From NCBI GenBank assembly GCA_963578605.1, contig CAUZEA010000001.1, forward strand, positions 62,001 through 126,000: a stretch of DNA of 64,000 nucleotides, in the 5' to 3' direction. The DNA comes from JAKVCB01 sp963578605. GTDB lineage: Bacteria > Planctomycetota > Planctomycetia > Pirellulales > Lacipirellulaceae. A model generated the notes under the pieces. The model had not been told where the DNA came from. It made no database searches and saw only the letters and a list, made by a program, of their open reading frames with translations. How positions within the stretch are numbered: the stretch's first letter is position 1; the number at the start of each line of letters is the position of its first letter. The translations under genes were made by a program, and so were the position numbers. Of this stretch, positions 50,636-59,814 are shown in pieces.

Positions 50636-51661
50636 ATGCGTACCTTTGGACAAACTTTCGCGACCGTTTTAGTTCTCACAACCCTGGCCCACGGCGAGGC
50701 GCCGGTCGATGTCGAACTCGTAGCTCCACGCGGTTTGCAAGTTACCGCACCTCAAGCATGGTTGCAACTGCTCAGCAAGATGCAGTTAGGACAAGTCCGG
50801 ATTCGCTCAACGAGTCGACCCGGTGGTTCCCGCCTGGAACCGAGCATCAAGAATCGGGGAACCGAGCAGCACCCCCGCTATCACGTGTTGGGCTTGTTGA
50901 CAGCGGACGGGAAGCTCGTTTTGCCCGGCGGGACGTTCAAACGTAACGATCCTGGAAAGTTGAACGACTACTTCCAGCGCCTCGCAGCCGATGGACCGGA
51001 AGGCGTGACCGCTCCGCGGGGAAACTTTGGTCTCACCGAGCGGCAATTCCATACCGTTCACGATGCACTTGCCACCAAGGTCCGCTTCCCCACGCATGGA
51101 AAAACGGTCCAGCAATTCGTCGATCAGCTGGCCAACGAGTTGAGCCTTCCGTTGGTCCCTGACCAAGACGCCCACCGCGTCCTGCGGAGTGCAGAGCCGG
51201 TCACCAACGAAGTCGAGGGGTTATCGGCCGGAACGGCACTGGCAGTCTTGTTGGGTAACTGTGGGCTGGCACTCCGCCCCGAGAAACCACGGGGTCAGAA
51301 TCCTCGGTTACAAATTGTTCGCGCTCAACAAGATCTCGAAGTGTGGCCTGTCGGCTGGAAACCCCAGGAACGCCCACGCGAGCTGGCCCCAGTTCTGTTT
51401 GAGTTTCTTAACGTTGAAATTTCCGGCTACTCCCTGGCCGAAGCTCTGGCCGCAGTCGGTCCGCGTTTAGGGATGCCGCTGTTAATCGACCGGTCAACTC
51501 TGGAGCGTCATAACATTGACCCGACTCAAATTAAAATCGAGCTTCCCCACACGCGAACCTACTACAAACGGGTGCTTGACCGCATTCTGTCCCAGGCCCG
51601 CTTGAAAGGGGAATTGAAGGCGGACGAAGCAGGCAACGTGTTTTACTGGGTTACCAGGTAG
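50636..51661 (+). CDS. Exported protein of unknown function, likely leaderless mRNA
   Basis: A signal peptide (MRTFGQTFATVLVLTTLAHG) leads to 320 residues of mixed alpha/beta sequence. Two regions (LATKVRFPTHGKTVQQFVDQ and IDRSTLERHNIDPTQIKIEL) resemble secretin or STN-type small alpha/beta domains (inferred). I do not recognise a family. The TATACT box (50624-50629) with an extended TG element is only 6 bases before the ATG, so transcription probably starts at the ATG. The frame is open to 50498, but the upstream part overlaps the promoter. It is convergent with pepF. Confidence 0.68.
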   Translation: MRTFGQTFATVLVLTTLAHGEAPVDVELVAPRGLQVTAPQAWLQLLSKMQLGQVRIRSTSRPGGSRLEPSIKNRGTEQHPRYHVLGLLTADGKLVLPGGTFKRNDPGKLNDYFQRLAADGPEGVTAPRGNFGLTERQFHTVHDALATKVRFPTHGKTVQQFVDQLANELSLPLVPDQDAHRVLRSAEPVTNEVEGLSAGTALAVLLGNCGLALRPEKPRGQNPRLQIVRAQQDLEVWPVGWKPQERPRELAPVLFEFLNVEISGYSLAEALAAVGPRLGMPLLIDRSTLERHNIDPTQIKIELPHTRTYYKRVLDRILSQARLKGELKADEAGNVFYWVTR

Positions 51662-51672
51662 CCCAGCAGAAC

Positions 51673-51726
51673 GAAAGCCGCCACCCAGGGGGGACGTCGG
51701 TTCGGCAGAACCTACCGGTGGCTTTC
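51673..51726. terminator. Possible bidirectional terminator between convergent genes
   Basis: GAAAGCCGCCACC can pair with GGTGGCTTTC (3-base bulge) around a loop of about 30 bases that holds a small hairpin GTTC-GGCA-GAAC. T-rich DNA follows on the plus side. The long loop makes this tentative. Confidence 0.35.
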
Positions 51727-51763
51727 TTCTTTCCGACTGCCTCGCGGCGGGCAAGCGGCGACG

Positions 51764-53566
51764 TCATAGCAATTCGTCGAGTTCTTCGACCAGGCGTTCG
51801 AAATAGGCGAGCGCTGACTGGACCGGTTGCCGCTGCTCCATATCTACCCCCGCGTCCCGGAGCAACTCGAGCGGGTATTTTGAGCACCCCCCCTTGAGAA
51901 AGGAGAGGTACTCGTTCAGTTCCTGGGAACCACCATTCATGACCCGCTCGCTGAGCGCGATCGCGGCAGACAACCCGGTCGCATACTTATAGACATAAAA
52001 GGCGCGGTAAAAGTGCGGGATCCGGAAGCACTCCAGCGCCAGGCACTGGTCCCGTACAAAATCAGGACCGAAATACTGCTCGAGCAACAAGCTGTACGCC
52101 TGTTTGAACCAGTCGACCGTAAGCGGCTCTCCCGACTCTGCTGCTTCGTGGGCAATCTTCTCGAACTCTGCAAACATGGTTTGGCGAATGATGGTCCCTC
52201 GAATGGCATCAATTTCACGGTTAATCAGGTAGGCTCGTTGTGCGTCACTTTTTGCATTCTGCATCAAGTGTCGTCCCAGTAGTTGCTCGTTAAAGGTACT
52301 CGCCACCTCAGCGACAAAAATCGTGTAGTCGTAGTACTCGAACGGCTGGTGCTGCGCCGAAAGGTGGCTGTGCATCGAGTGACCTGCCTCGTGGGCAAGC
52401 GTGAACACGTGGTCGAGCACGTCGGGTTGGTAGTTCATGAGGATGTGCGGGTCACCGTCGTACGAACCACAGCTAAAGGCGCCGCTCTGCTTGCCTTGAT
52501 TCGGGTATCGATCGCACCAACGACCTCGCAAACCTGCCTCCAGGACAGAACAGTACTTGTCGCCCAGCGGTTGCAGGGCCGCAATGATCGTCTTGACGGC
52601 CCGGTTCCACGGTTGCCGTACACGGAGCTCACTCAAGATGGGCACATAGGTATCGTAATGGTGAAGATCCCGCAAACGCATCTTGCGACGACGGATCTCA
52701 AAATAGCGATAGAGCACCGACAGTTTTTCGTGTACGGCATCGATCAGGTTGTCGTACACGGCAACCGGCACATTGTCTTTGAATAACGATTTTTCTCGGG
52801 CACTCGCAAAACCACGCGCCTTGGCATAGTAAACATCGCGCTGAATCGACCCGCTCAACGTGGCGGCCAGCGTATTTTCGTGTGCCGAGAACTGCTCATA
52901 GTACTGATGGAATGCCTTTTGCCGCACGCGCCGTTTGGGAGAATGCAAGAAAACGGAGAACGTCGCATGGGAAAGTTCCACGTCGTCACCCGCTTCATTG
53001 CGGACGGTTCCAAACTTGAGATCTGCATCGGTTAGTTGACGGAAGACTTTGCTGGCTGCCCGGGACATTTCGGCCTGCATCGCGAGGAGTTTTTCTTCGC
53101 TCCTGGCAAGCGTATGGGGCTGATGACGCAGCAACCGCTGGAGCTTCAGCCGATACGGCCGGAGTTCCCTGGCCGGAAGAAACCGTTTCAGACGGGACTT
53201 GGAGATGGCAAGGATTTCAGGACGTATGAAACTGGCTGCCTGGGCAGCCTTGCTGTCAGCGTGCTGATAGCGACCTTGCATCCGTTGATAGGTGCTGTTG
53301 GCCGTATCCTCGGTCGTTTTCAAAAAGGCGTATGTCTCGAGCTTTTCGGCAGTCCGCTCAAACTGACTGTCAAATCGCAAACAACTCGCCAACGCTGCGG
53401 CACTGTCGCCCAGGGTCGCGCAAAACTTTTCGTAGCGGGGAATGGTCTTTTCCCACTTCTGGAATGCCTTTTCCCATGCCTTGTCGTTGGGAAACAAGCT
53501 GGAAAGATCCCAGGTATCGGCTGGTCTGGTTTTCGTTCGTGGCGGAAGTTTGTGTGCTTTGCTCAT
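51764..53566 (-). CDS. pepF: Oligoendopeptidase F (M3B metallopeptidase)
   Basis: A 600-aa M3-family zinc peptidase that cleaves short peptides in the cytosol. The catalytic site is HEAGHSMHSHLS (HExxH), with the third ligand Glu expected in EVASTFNEQLLGRHLM. Other family phrases are DTWDLSSLFPNDKAWEKAF and EKSLFKDNVPVAVYDNLIDA. ATG 53566 (MSKAHKLPP) is chosen over the TTG at 53572. It is convergent with the gene at 50636, and its 5' side faces fabH after 190 bases. Confidence 0.93.
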   Translation of the reverse strand: MSKAHKLPPRTKTRPADTWDLSSLFPNDKAWEKAFQKWEKTIPRYEKFCATLGDSAAALASCLRFDSQFERTAEKLETYAFLKTTEDTANSTYQRMQGRYQHADSKAAQAASFIRPEILAISKSRLKRFLPARELRPYRLKLQRLLRHQPHTLARSEEKLLAMQAEMSRAASKVFRQLTDADLKFGTVRNEAGDDVELSHATFSVFLHSPKRRVRQKAFHQYYEQFSAHENTLAATLSGSIQRDVYYAKARGFASAREKSLFKDNVPVAVYDNLIDAVHEKLSVLYRYFEIRRRKMRLRDLHHYDTYVPILSELRVRQPWNRAVKTIIAALQPLGDKYCSVLEAGLRGRWCDRYPNQGKQSGAFSCGSYDGDPHILMNYQPDVLDHVFTLAHEAGHSMHSHLSAQHQPFEYYDYTIFVAEVASTFNEQLLGRHLMQNAKSDAQRAYLINREIDAIRGTIIRQTMFAEFEKIAHEAAESGEPLTVDWFKQAYSLLLEQYFGPDFVRDQCLALECFRIPHFYRAFYVYKYATGLSAAIALSERVMNGGSQELNEYLSFLKGGCSKYPLELLRDAGVDMEQRQPVQSALAYFERLVEELDELL

Positions 53567-53756
53567 AAACAATCGTGGGTGGCATGCAATCAGCGCGGAG
53601 GGTCGCGGAACCGATCACGAAAACTACAATATGAAGGACAACGACTTCGTTGGGGGCAAACTCCAAAAGCGACTCGCACCGAGTGGGGAAAGCAAAAAAT
53701 GGGGTGTTCGTGCGTTGGACTCAATCGCCTGGCCGCCGGCGGCCATCCGTAAAACA

Positions 53757-54776
53757 TCACCAGGAAAGCAGCGCCGTACCCCAGGAAAGTCCGGCACCAA
53801 ACCCACACAAGAGAAGTCGGTCACCGGGGGAAATCAGGCCTGCACGAAGCGACTCGTCCAGCGCGATAGGAATCGAGCCGGTCGACGTGTTGCCGTAATG
53901 ATCCAGGTGCATAACAACCTTTTTACGGTCGATGCTCATGCTCTCGACAACCGCTTCGAGAATCCGCTCGTTCGCCTGGTGAAACAACCAAAGTCGCACG
54001 CTTTCCGCAGGACATTCAGCCGCCTCCAGTATTTGTTTCGACGAGTCCTCGACGAGTCTCACAGCCCATTTGAAAACACTCCGGCCATCCATCTCCAAAT
54101 ACCATCGTTCCCCACTGGTGCAATCGGTCGTAAATGGCTGCTTGGAGCCACCAACAGGGCGCTTGAGCAAATCGGCACCTGACCCGTCGGCACCAAGCGT
54201 GTACGCATCCAGGCCCTGTTCTGGGTCTCCAGGCGCCAAAACCACTGCCCCTGCACCGTCGCCAAACAAGGGATAGGTACGTTTGTCTTGCGGATTGGTG
54301 ATTCGCGAATTGATATCAGCACCAATAATCAGGGCACGACGGCTACACCCGGTTGCCACGTACTGAAAACCAGTCACCATGGCATATAAAAACCCGGCAC
54401 AAGCCGCGGACAAATCGACGGCCGCGCAATGCAAACCCAACTGATGCTGGACTTGGGTAGCCGTCGCCGGTAACAGATAGTCGGGAGTCATGGTTGCCAT
54501 AAGCAACACGTCGATGTCGCGGTGTGCAACACCAGCGGCTTCGATGGCGTTTTGGGCAGCGCTGACTGCCATATCACTGGTGGTCATGTCTGAGGGCGCA
54601 TGACGACGTTCTTGAATACCGGTCCGCTGAAGGATCCAGTCAGCATCGCAACCGAGCGAAGCGAGGTCGTCGTTCGTGACCACGTTGTCAGGCAAGAAGC
54701 TTCCCGTGCCAACAATTTGCACACCCGAAAGCTTGCGAATGGGTGAACGGCTGAGTGGTTCGGCTGCGTCTGACAT
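53757..54776 (-). CDS. fabH: Beta-ketoacyl-ACP synthase III
   Basis: FabH starts fatty acid synthesis by condensing an acyl-CoA with malonyl-ACP. The triad is intact: Cys in VDLSAACAGFLYAM, His in LFHQANERI and Asn in DHYGNTSTGSI. GFGAGLSWGTALLSW is the normal end. The 339-aa length is typical. ATG 54776 is used; the frame extends to a GTG at 54791. This stand-alone copy is presumably the housekeeping enzyme, and the window holds a second KASIII fused to an E1 dehydrogenase. No plsX, fabD or acpP lies next to it. Confidence 0.92.
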   Translation of the reverse strand: MSDAAEPLSRSPIRKLSGVQIVGTGSFLPDNVVTNDDLASLGCDADWILQRTGIQERRHAPSDMTTSDMAVSAAQNAIEAAGVAHRDIDVLLMATMTPDYLLPATATQVQHQLGLHCAAVDLSAACAGFLYAMVTGFQYVATGCSRRALIIGADINSRITNPQDKRTYPLFGDGAGAVVLAPGDPEQGLDAYTLGADGSGADLLKRPVGGSKQPFTTDCTSGERWYLEMDGRSVFKWAVRLVEDSSKQILEAAECPAESVRLWLFHQANERILEAVVESMSIDRKKVVMHLDHYGNTSTGSIPIALDESLRAGLISPGDRLLLCGFGAGLSWGTALLSW

Positions 54777-54959
54777 CGGACAGTTTGGCACGCCTGGGAA
54801 AGGCGAGTTTAAAAGCGGAGTAGGATGGGGACTGCAGGGTAAGTCTTTGCAGCAGTTTGGGCAAGCCCGCCGTTTTTTCTGCCAGGTCCACCTCCCTGAA
54901 ACCTGACCGGAATGACGTTCTAACCCGCCTCCCCCAACGACTGCGGTGGTCCGCGGTTC

Positions 54960-55640
54960 TCATGCGACCGCGGCCGAACGCTTGACTTCGTACAGCCATG
55001 CATTTCCCTGTTTACCTACGGTCCGCAAGGCTTTCATTTCTCGCAAACAGTAGGCCATGCGTTGGGCAATCCACCGCTCAACTGCCAACTGCTTAGCCAA
55101 GTCCCCGGTATGAAAGGGAGTTGGCAAGTTCTCCGGAAGTAACCGGCAAAGATCTCCAAGCGTACGAAATGAAACTTCCTCGACGATTTCCGTCAGCTGC
55201 TGATCCTCGACCTCAAAGTCCGTGGCGCGGCGCCAACGACGCCGGCCGTGCCCCGGATAACGTAATTCCTGAACTTCGACCAGAGGTACGCGGAGTGTGA
55301 GTCGTTTGTGGGGAAACACCTTGGTAAAATAGACCAGTTCATCGAAGATACTGAGAAGTTGTCCGCGTTTGGGGCTCCACCGACGCGATTCTTCGCGCCC
55401 TCCTTTACGACTTTGCTTGACTAAAGACTTCCTGACGACAATCGGTTTGACGACGTGCACCGTGTGACGCTTGAGCAGTTTGTGCAACTTGTCGCGTATG
55501 GCGGCCAGCGACCCATGTTGAATTTCGACGAGAGTCCCGCCATTGACGACGTCAATTCGAAACCCATCGACGGGAACCTCGTACCGTGCGTGGGGTCGGG
55601 CGTAGTGTTCCTTCAACTGTCGGTGGAGCGAAGTTTCCAT
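54960..55640 (-). CDS. PD-(D/E)XK-like nuclease-related protein
   Basis: Residues 1-60 show the core pattern of a restriction-endonuclease-like fold: a conserved N-terminal helix with Glu, then Asp30 in FRIDVV and Glu39-x-Gln41 in TLVEIQHG, followed by a helix. The usual Lys is replaced by Gln, as in some MutH/Hjc-like relatives. The C-terminal 80 residues may form a winged helix (IAQRMAYCLREMKALRTVGK). The protein has many basic residues, which fits DNA binding. I do not recognise a named family. The function is inferred, moderately weak. Confidence 0.6.
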   Translation of the reverse strand: METSLHRQLKEHYARPHARYEVPVDGFRIDVVNGGTLVEIQHGSLAAIRDKLHKLLKRHTVHVVKPIVVRKSLVKQSRKGGREESRRWSPKRGQLLSIFDELVYFTKVFPHKRLTLRVPLVEVQELRYPGHGRRRWRRATDFEVEDQQLTEIVEEVSFRTLGDLCRLLPENLPTPFHTGDLAKQLAVERWIAQRMAYCLREMKALRTVGKQGNAWLYEVKRSAAVA

Positions 55641-55822
55641 AGCACCGCTCTGGGGATCAGAAAATCAGGCTGCAACCGTGGCCTGCACTTCGGTGCACCG
55701 CTTAACCCTTCCTTGGACTGGCGGTTTCACCGTTGGGGATTTCCACTCCAACCTGCGTGGGGAGAGGCTCCGGGGGAAAATCGACCGTGATGGATATCTC
55801 TCCGACCGCGGAGGATGATGTC

Positions 55823-56377
55823 TCAAGCAGGCTCAACCTCAACATCAAAGTCAGCAATCGTAAAAAGCGTATCGAGGCGATAGCCACGGGCACTAAAAGC
55901 CTCACGTCCCCCTTCGAGCCGATCCACAATCGCCAACACACGCTCGACCCTCAAGCCAACCGCCTCACAGTGCTCGATGGCTTTGAGACTTGAGCCGCCC
56001 GTGGTAACGACATCTTCGACAATCACCAGTCGCTCACCTTCACGAAAGGGCCCTTCGACAAATCGATCGGTACCATGCCCCTTCGTCTCTTTGCGAACCA
56101 TGACACCTCGCAGTGGGATGTTGCGGATCCCTGCCAAGGTGAGGATCGCGGCGGTGATGGGATCGGCGCCGATTACCATGCCACCCACCAGGTCGGGAAG
56201 TTCGTCGCCCAAAAGGGCCAACATACCCTCGCCGATTAACCTGGCTCCCGCCGCATCCAGGGTGACCTGCCGGCAGTCAAGGTAGTAGTTTGCCTGGAGG
56301 CCTGAGGCAAGCGTAAATTTGCCAAATTGCAGGGCATGTTCGCGAATAAGCGCCTGGAGTGCATCTCGATCGTACAT
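55823..56377 (-). CDS. pyrE: Orotate phosphoribosyltransferase
   Basis: PyrE makes OMP from orotate and PRPP in pyrimidine synthesis. The PRPP-binding motif RLVIVEDVVTTGGSS is intact, and the flexible loop RKETKGHGTDRFVEG and the start FGKFTLASGLQANYYLDCRQ are canonical. At 184 aa it is full length. The LysM gene upstream (56391-57689) ends 14 bases before it on the same strand, so the two may be co-transcribed. No other pyrimidine gene is nearby. Confidence 0.95.
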   Translation of the reverse strand: MYDRDALQALIREHALQFGKFTLASGLQANYYLDCRQVTLDAAGARLIGEGMLALLGDELPDLVGGMVIGADPITAAILTLAGIRNIPLRGVMVRKETKGHGTDRFVEGPFREGERLVIVEDVVTTGGSSLKAIEHCEAVGLRVERVLAIVDRLEGGREAFSARGYRLDTLFTIADFDVEVEPA

Positions 56378-56390
56378 AGGCCTTAACTAG

Positions 56391-57689
56391 TTACCGACGG
56401 ATAATCACCATCGAACCAACCGACAGTATGTCCGACAGCTCTTTGGCATCGCGCTGCGTCATCTGAAGATTTGCCGACGAAGAACTAGCTCGACCTGTCA
56501 GCCCCGAAGTACTTCCCAAGGTAAGGGTCGCGGGAGGCTGGGTCGTCGCCGTACTTTTCAAAAGTAACATGCGGTCGACAACAGGTTTCGCGGGTAGCGT
56601 GATCACCGTACTGATCTGGGAAATATTGCCACCAGAACCAGGCATCACCAACTTCTCTTCAACCAACCATTCCCCTTCGCCAAACGTAGCCATCGAAGGA
56701 ACCGTTACCGTGAACTTACCTGCGTAGCGCCCCTGAAGCAACAGGGTCAACTCACCCGCCGAAAGGTTGAGCATCCCCATGAAGGGGCCACGCACGACTT
56801 TCAGCTTTTGACCAGGCAGGACAGCGTCAGGAACGCTGACTCCGTTGACGTTCGCCAGCAATTGCCAAGGCACCTGATACTGCTGGGCGATCGAAACAAG
56901 CGTGTCTCCTTCCCGCACCGTGTAGGGAGGTTCCAGCAGGTGCTCGGTTGAATAAATCACCGTACCCGCAAGTTGGTTTAACAACGTCTCGAGTTCTTTC
57001 TGCTGGTCGGTTGAAAGGGATCGATCGCCGTAAAATTGGGAAAGCAACAAATGGGCCTGGGCAAGTTCTCCCTGCTGAAGTTTGGCCTGAATACTTGGTC
57101 TGGCCATCGCGTAGGAACCTGTCGGAGTGGCCAGTTCTGCGGCTTTCGGTGGAGCTACCTCGACAAGCTCAGCAGGTGTGGTTGACATGGCCGCATCTCT
57201 ACTCGCTAACGGCGATCCTGCCGGCGGCTGCGTGGCGGCTACCGGTTCCGCGGGCGACGAACCCTCACGGTAGTTTGCGGTGGGAACCGTACGCGGAACC
57301 GCTGGCGGTGTGATGACCGCCGGAGGCGTGGCCGGTTCTTGAGGTGCGGGCGGTCCCAAAGGAGGAAGCTCCGGGATTTGAGGAAGCGCCGGGATTTCGG
57401 GGATCGCAGGCAAACCGGCTGGGCTTTCAGCAGCGGGCGGCGCGGTGGCAGCCGATGCCCGACTGTCAGGTACCGCTGAATTCACCTGCGGTGGTGGAGG
57501 GGTCCAGGCAGGCGGCGCCGAAGCTGGGGGCGGCGACGCAGTGTCGTCCAAACCTGGGACACCCGAGGTGAGTTCCCAGGCCGAGTCGGTCGAACTGCTC
57601 ACCTCAGGCCCTTCCTGAATTTTGAAGTAGAGGAAGACACCCACCACCGTTAGGATCGTGATCGTGACTAGTGGTCGGATAGATTTCAT
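56391..57689 (-). CDS. LysM protein with degenerate L,D-transpeptidase (YkuD-like) domain
   Basis: A membrane anchor (IRPLVTITILTVVGVFLYFK) is followed by about 200 residues of Pro/Ala-rich linker and a LysM domain (YTVREGDTLVSIAQQYQVPW to VLPGQKLKVVRG) that binds peptidoglycan. The last 120 residues follow the YkuD fold (LNLSAGELTLLLQGRYAGKF, ending AKELSDILSVGSMVIIRR). At the catalytic SHGCIRM position it reads SSANLQM: the His, the Cys and the Arg are replaced (Ser405, Asn407, Gln409). The domain therefore should not cross-link peptidoglycan and may only bind it. GGAGG lies 7 bases before ATG 57689; ATG 57692 is a close alternative. Confidence 0.78.
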   Translation of the reverse strand: MKSIRPLVTITILTVVGVFLYFKIQEGPEVSSSTDSAWELTSGVPGLDDTASPPPASAPPAWTPPPPQVNSAVPDSRASAATAPPAAESPAGLPAIPEIPALPQIPELPPLGPPAPQEPATPPAVITPPAVPRTVPTANYREGSSPAEPVAATQPPAGSPLASRDAAMSTTPAELVEVAPPKAAELATPTGSYAMARPSIQAKLQQGELAQAHLLLSQFYGDRSLSTDQQKELETLLNQLAGTVIYSTEHLLEPPYTVREGDTLVSIAQQYQVPWQLLANVNGVSVPDAVLPGQKLKVVRGPFMGMLNLSAGELTLLLQGRYAGKFTVTVPSMATFGEGEWLVEEKLVMPGSGGNISQISTVITLPAKPVVDRMLLLKSTATTQPPATLTLGSTSGLTGRASSSSANLQMTQRDAKELSDILSVGSMVIIRR

Positions 57690-57815
57690 CATTCGTCCTC
57701 CTTGACGTCGTGTTGAATGGGTATGGATTGACCGGGTTCGGAATGGATCGACCGGGCAGGTTTTTAGCACCCCCCTTGGATCGCCGAAGTTAAGCCCGCA
57801 CCTTTCGGGGCATCG

Positions 57816-58085
57816 ATGGTTGCACAATTCGATACCAACAACGAACTCGAAGACTGGGAATACCCGGATGACCCTTCAGACGATGACTCGTTCGTTGACG
57901 AACCGGCACTGGTCCCTTGCCCTGAATGCGGTGCCCAAATGCTTGAGGACCTGGAGCAATGTCCAACCTGTGGCCAGTATGTCAGCTTTTCAACCAGTGC
58001 CTGGGAGGGTAAATCGGTTGGCTGGATGTTGTTGGGTGTACTTGGTGTGGGTGCACTCATCCTTGCGCTTTTGTTCGGCATGTGA
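57816..58085 (+). CDS. Zinc-ribbon membrane mini-protein
   Basis: An 89-aa protein with an acidic N-terminus, one zinc ribbon (CPECGAQMLEDLEQCPTCG, Cys35/38/49/52), and a single C-terminal helix (WMLLGVLGVGALILALLFGM). It is presumably tail-anchored with the ribbon in the cytosol. Ribbon-plus-helix proteins are common in planctomycetes and have no defined role. It is divergent from the LysM gene, whose start is 127 bases away. Confidence 0.78.
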   Translation: MVAQFDTNNELEDWEYPDDPSDDDSFVDEPALVPCPECGAQMLEDLEQCPTCGQYVSFSTSAWEGKSVGWMLLGVLGVGALILALLFGM

Positions 58086-58222
58086 AGTTGTTGGTCAACG
58101 GCGCAAAAATCCGGTCGTGGATCGTAAAGTAAACCCGAATTTGCCACCACACCGGATTCGGACCTCAAAACTTGGGACAGGTCGAATGCCAGCACGGCTA
58201 GCATCCTGCTGACCAACAGCCA

Positions 58223-59578
58223 CTACGCGTTGGAGTTTGTTTCGGCTTCCCCCCGCAAGATCGCGCGAATTTTTCCGAGTCGCCTGGCCAGCTCCTGTTC
58301 AAAGCCGCGCTCGACCGGGCGGTAATACTCACGCGTGACTCCTAAATAATCCTGGGCTGCCACAGCTCCTTCGGCATCGTGGGCATACTGATAGCCATCC
58401 CCATGTCCCAGCTGTGCGGCACCTGCATAGTGGCGATCGCGGAGTTGCCTGGGCACCGGCACGATCCTCGCTTCGGTGACGTCGCGGCGGGCTTCGGCAA
58501 TGGCAACCGTCGCCGCGTTCGACTTGGGTGCACATGCCAGGTAGGTCACGGCTTGAGCCAGGGTGAGTTGGCATTCAGGAAGTCCAACCAGCTCGCACGC
58601 TTGCATCGCAGCCACGGCCAGGGGCAAAGCATTTGGATCGGCATTGCCGACATCCTCACTGGCAAGAATCACCAGGCGGCGGGTAAGAAACCGGACATCT
58701 TCGCCACCCTCCAGCATGCGGGCCAGCCAGTAGATCCCCGCATCAGGATCACTACCCCGGATACTCTTGATCAGCGCGCTGGCCGCATCGTAGTGTTCGT
58801 CACCGGCCGCATCGTAACGAATCGCCTTGCGCTGGACAGCATCGGCTATCTGTTCGAGGGTGAGCTGCAGCGGGCTGGGTGGCTCTGTGCGAAAGAGATC
58901 GCTGGAAAGGACGGCGATCTCTAAAGTGCTGAGTGCCCGACGTGCATCACCGTCGGAAACTTCTGCCAGGAAATCAAGTGCGTTATCATCGAGACCTACT
59001 TCGTACCGCCCGAAGCCACGCTCGGCATCGGCTACTGCCCGCTCAAGGATTTCTTTAACGTCAACCACCGAAAGTGGTTCAAATTGGAAGACGTGGCTAC
59101 GACTTACCAAGGCATCATTGACCGTAAAAAACGGGTTGGAGGTGGTGGCGCCAACGAGAATGACAACCCCATTCTCGACATCGGGTAACAACACATCTTG
59201 CTGCGCCTTGTTAAAACGATGGATTTCGTCAATGAAGAGTAAAGTTTGCTTGCCGCTGGTCACCAATTCGTTGTCTGCATCTTCCAACAACGCCCGAAGT
59301 TCTTTGACACCGCTCGTCACGGCGCTGAGTTGTCGAAATCGACATTGGGTCTCCGTTGCCAGGAGTCGAGCCAAGGTCGTTTTGCCCGTACCAGGCGGTC
59401 CATAAAAGAGAATGGAACCAAGCCGTTTTGCCTTCAGCATGCGCCACAACAACTTTCCCTTGCCGAGAAAATGTTGCTGCCCACAAAACTCTGCGAGGCA
59501 TCTGGGGCGCATGCGGGCCGGAAGCGGCTGGGCCCGCTCCCTGTTTTTCGCTTCACTGGCTGCAAATAAATCGCTCAT
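58223..59578 (-). CDS. rarA: Replication-associated recombination protein RarA
   Basis: A 451-aa AAA+ ATPase related to clamp loaders, acting at stalled replication forks. Walker A GPPGTGKTTLARLLA, Walker B LLFIDEIHRFNKAQQD and sensor GATTSNPFFTVNDALVSR are intact. The arginine finger region SDGDARRALSTLEIA and the C-terminal tetramerisation part (ALIKSIRGSDPDAGIYWLAR, DYLGVTREYYRPVERGFEQE) are also present. Start MSDLFAAS at ATG 59578 is normal for the family. The gene is monocistronic by context. Confidence 0.95.
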   Translation of the reverse strand: MSDLFAASEAKNRERAQPLPARMRPRCLAEFCGQQHFLGKGKLLWRMLKAKRLGSILFYGPPGTGKTTLARLLATETQCRFRQLSAVTSGVKELRALLEDADNELVTSGKQTLLFIDEIHRFNKAQQDVLLPDVENGVVILVGATTSNPFFTVNDALVSRSHVFQFEPLSVVDVKEILERAVADAERGFGRYEVGLDDNALDFLAEVSDGDARRALSTLEIAVLSSDLFRTEPPSPLQLTLEQIADAVQRKAIRYDAAGDEHYDAASALIKSIRGSDPDAGIYWLARMLEGGEDVRFLTRRLVILASEDVGNADPNALPLAVAAMQACELVGLPECQLTLAQAVTYLACAPKSNAATVAIAEARRDVTEARIVPVPRQLRDRHYAGAAQLGHGDGYQYAHDAEGAVAAQDYLGVTREYYRPVERGFEQELARRLGKIRAILRGEAETNSNA

Positions 59579-59814
59579 AGCATGGATCCGTAGCTTATCA
59601 TCGAATCGATCGTGGTCATATGATAGTGCGGTCGCGTGCGAAAATTTTTTGTGCGGGCTGCTGTCGCCTCACAGGCCGGGGCGCCGCCAGTCGCCTTCAC
59701 GACCCTTCTCTTTTCGCTGGGCTGCGGGCTGACAACTGCTAGGGTGCTGACGCAACGCATTGTGCCGATCGACTCCGGTTCTGACGAAGCATCACAGCTG
59801 CGAAGTGGTGACCG

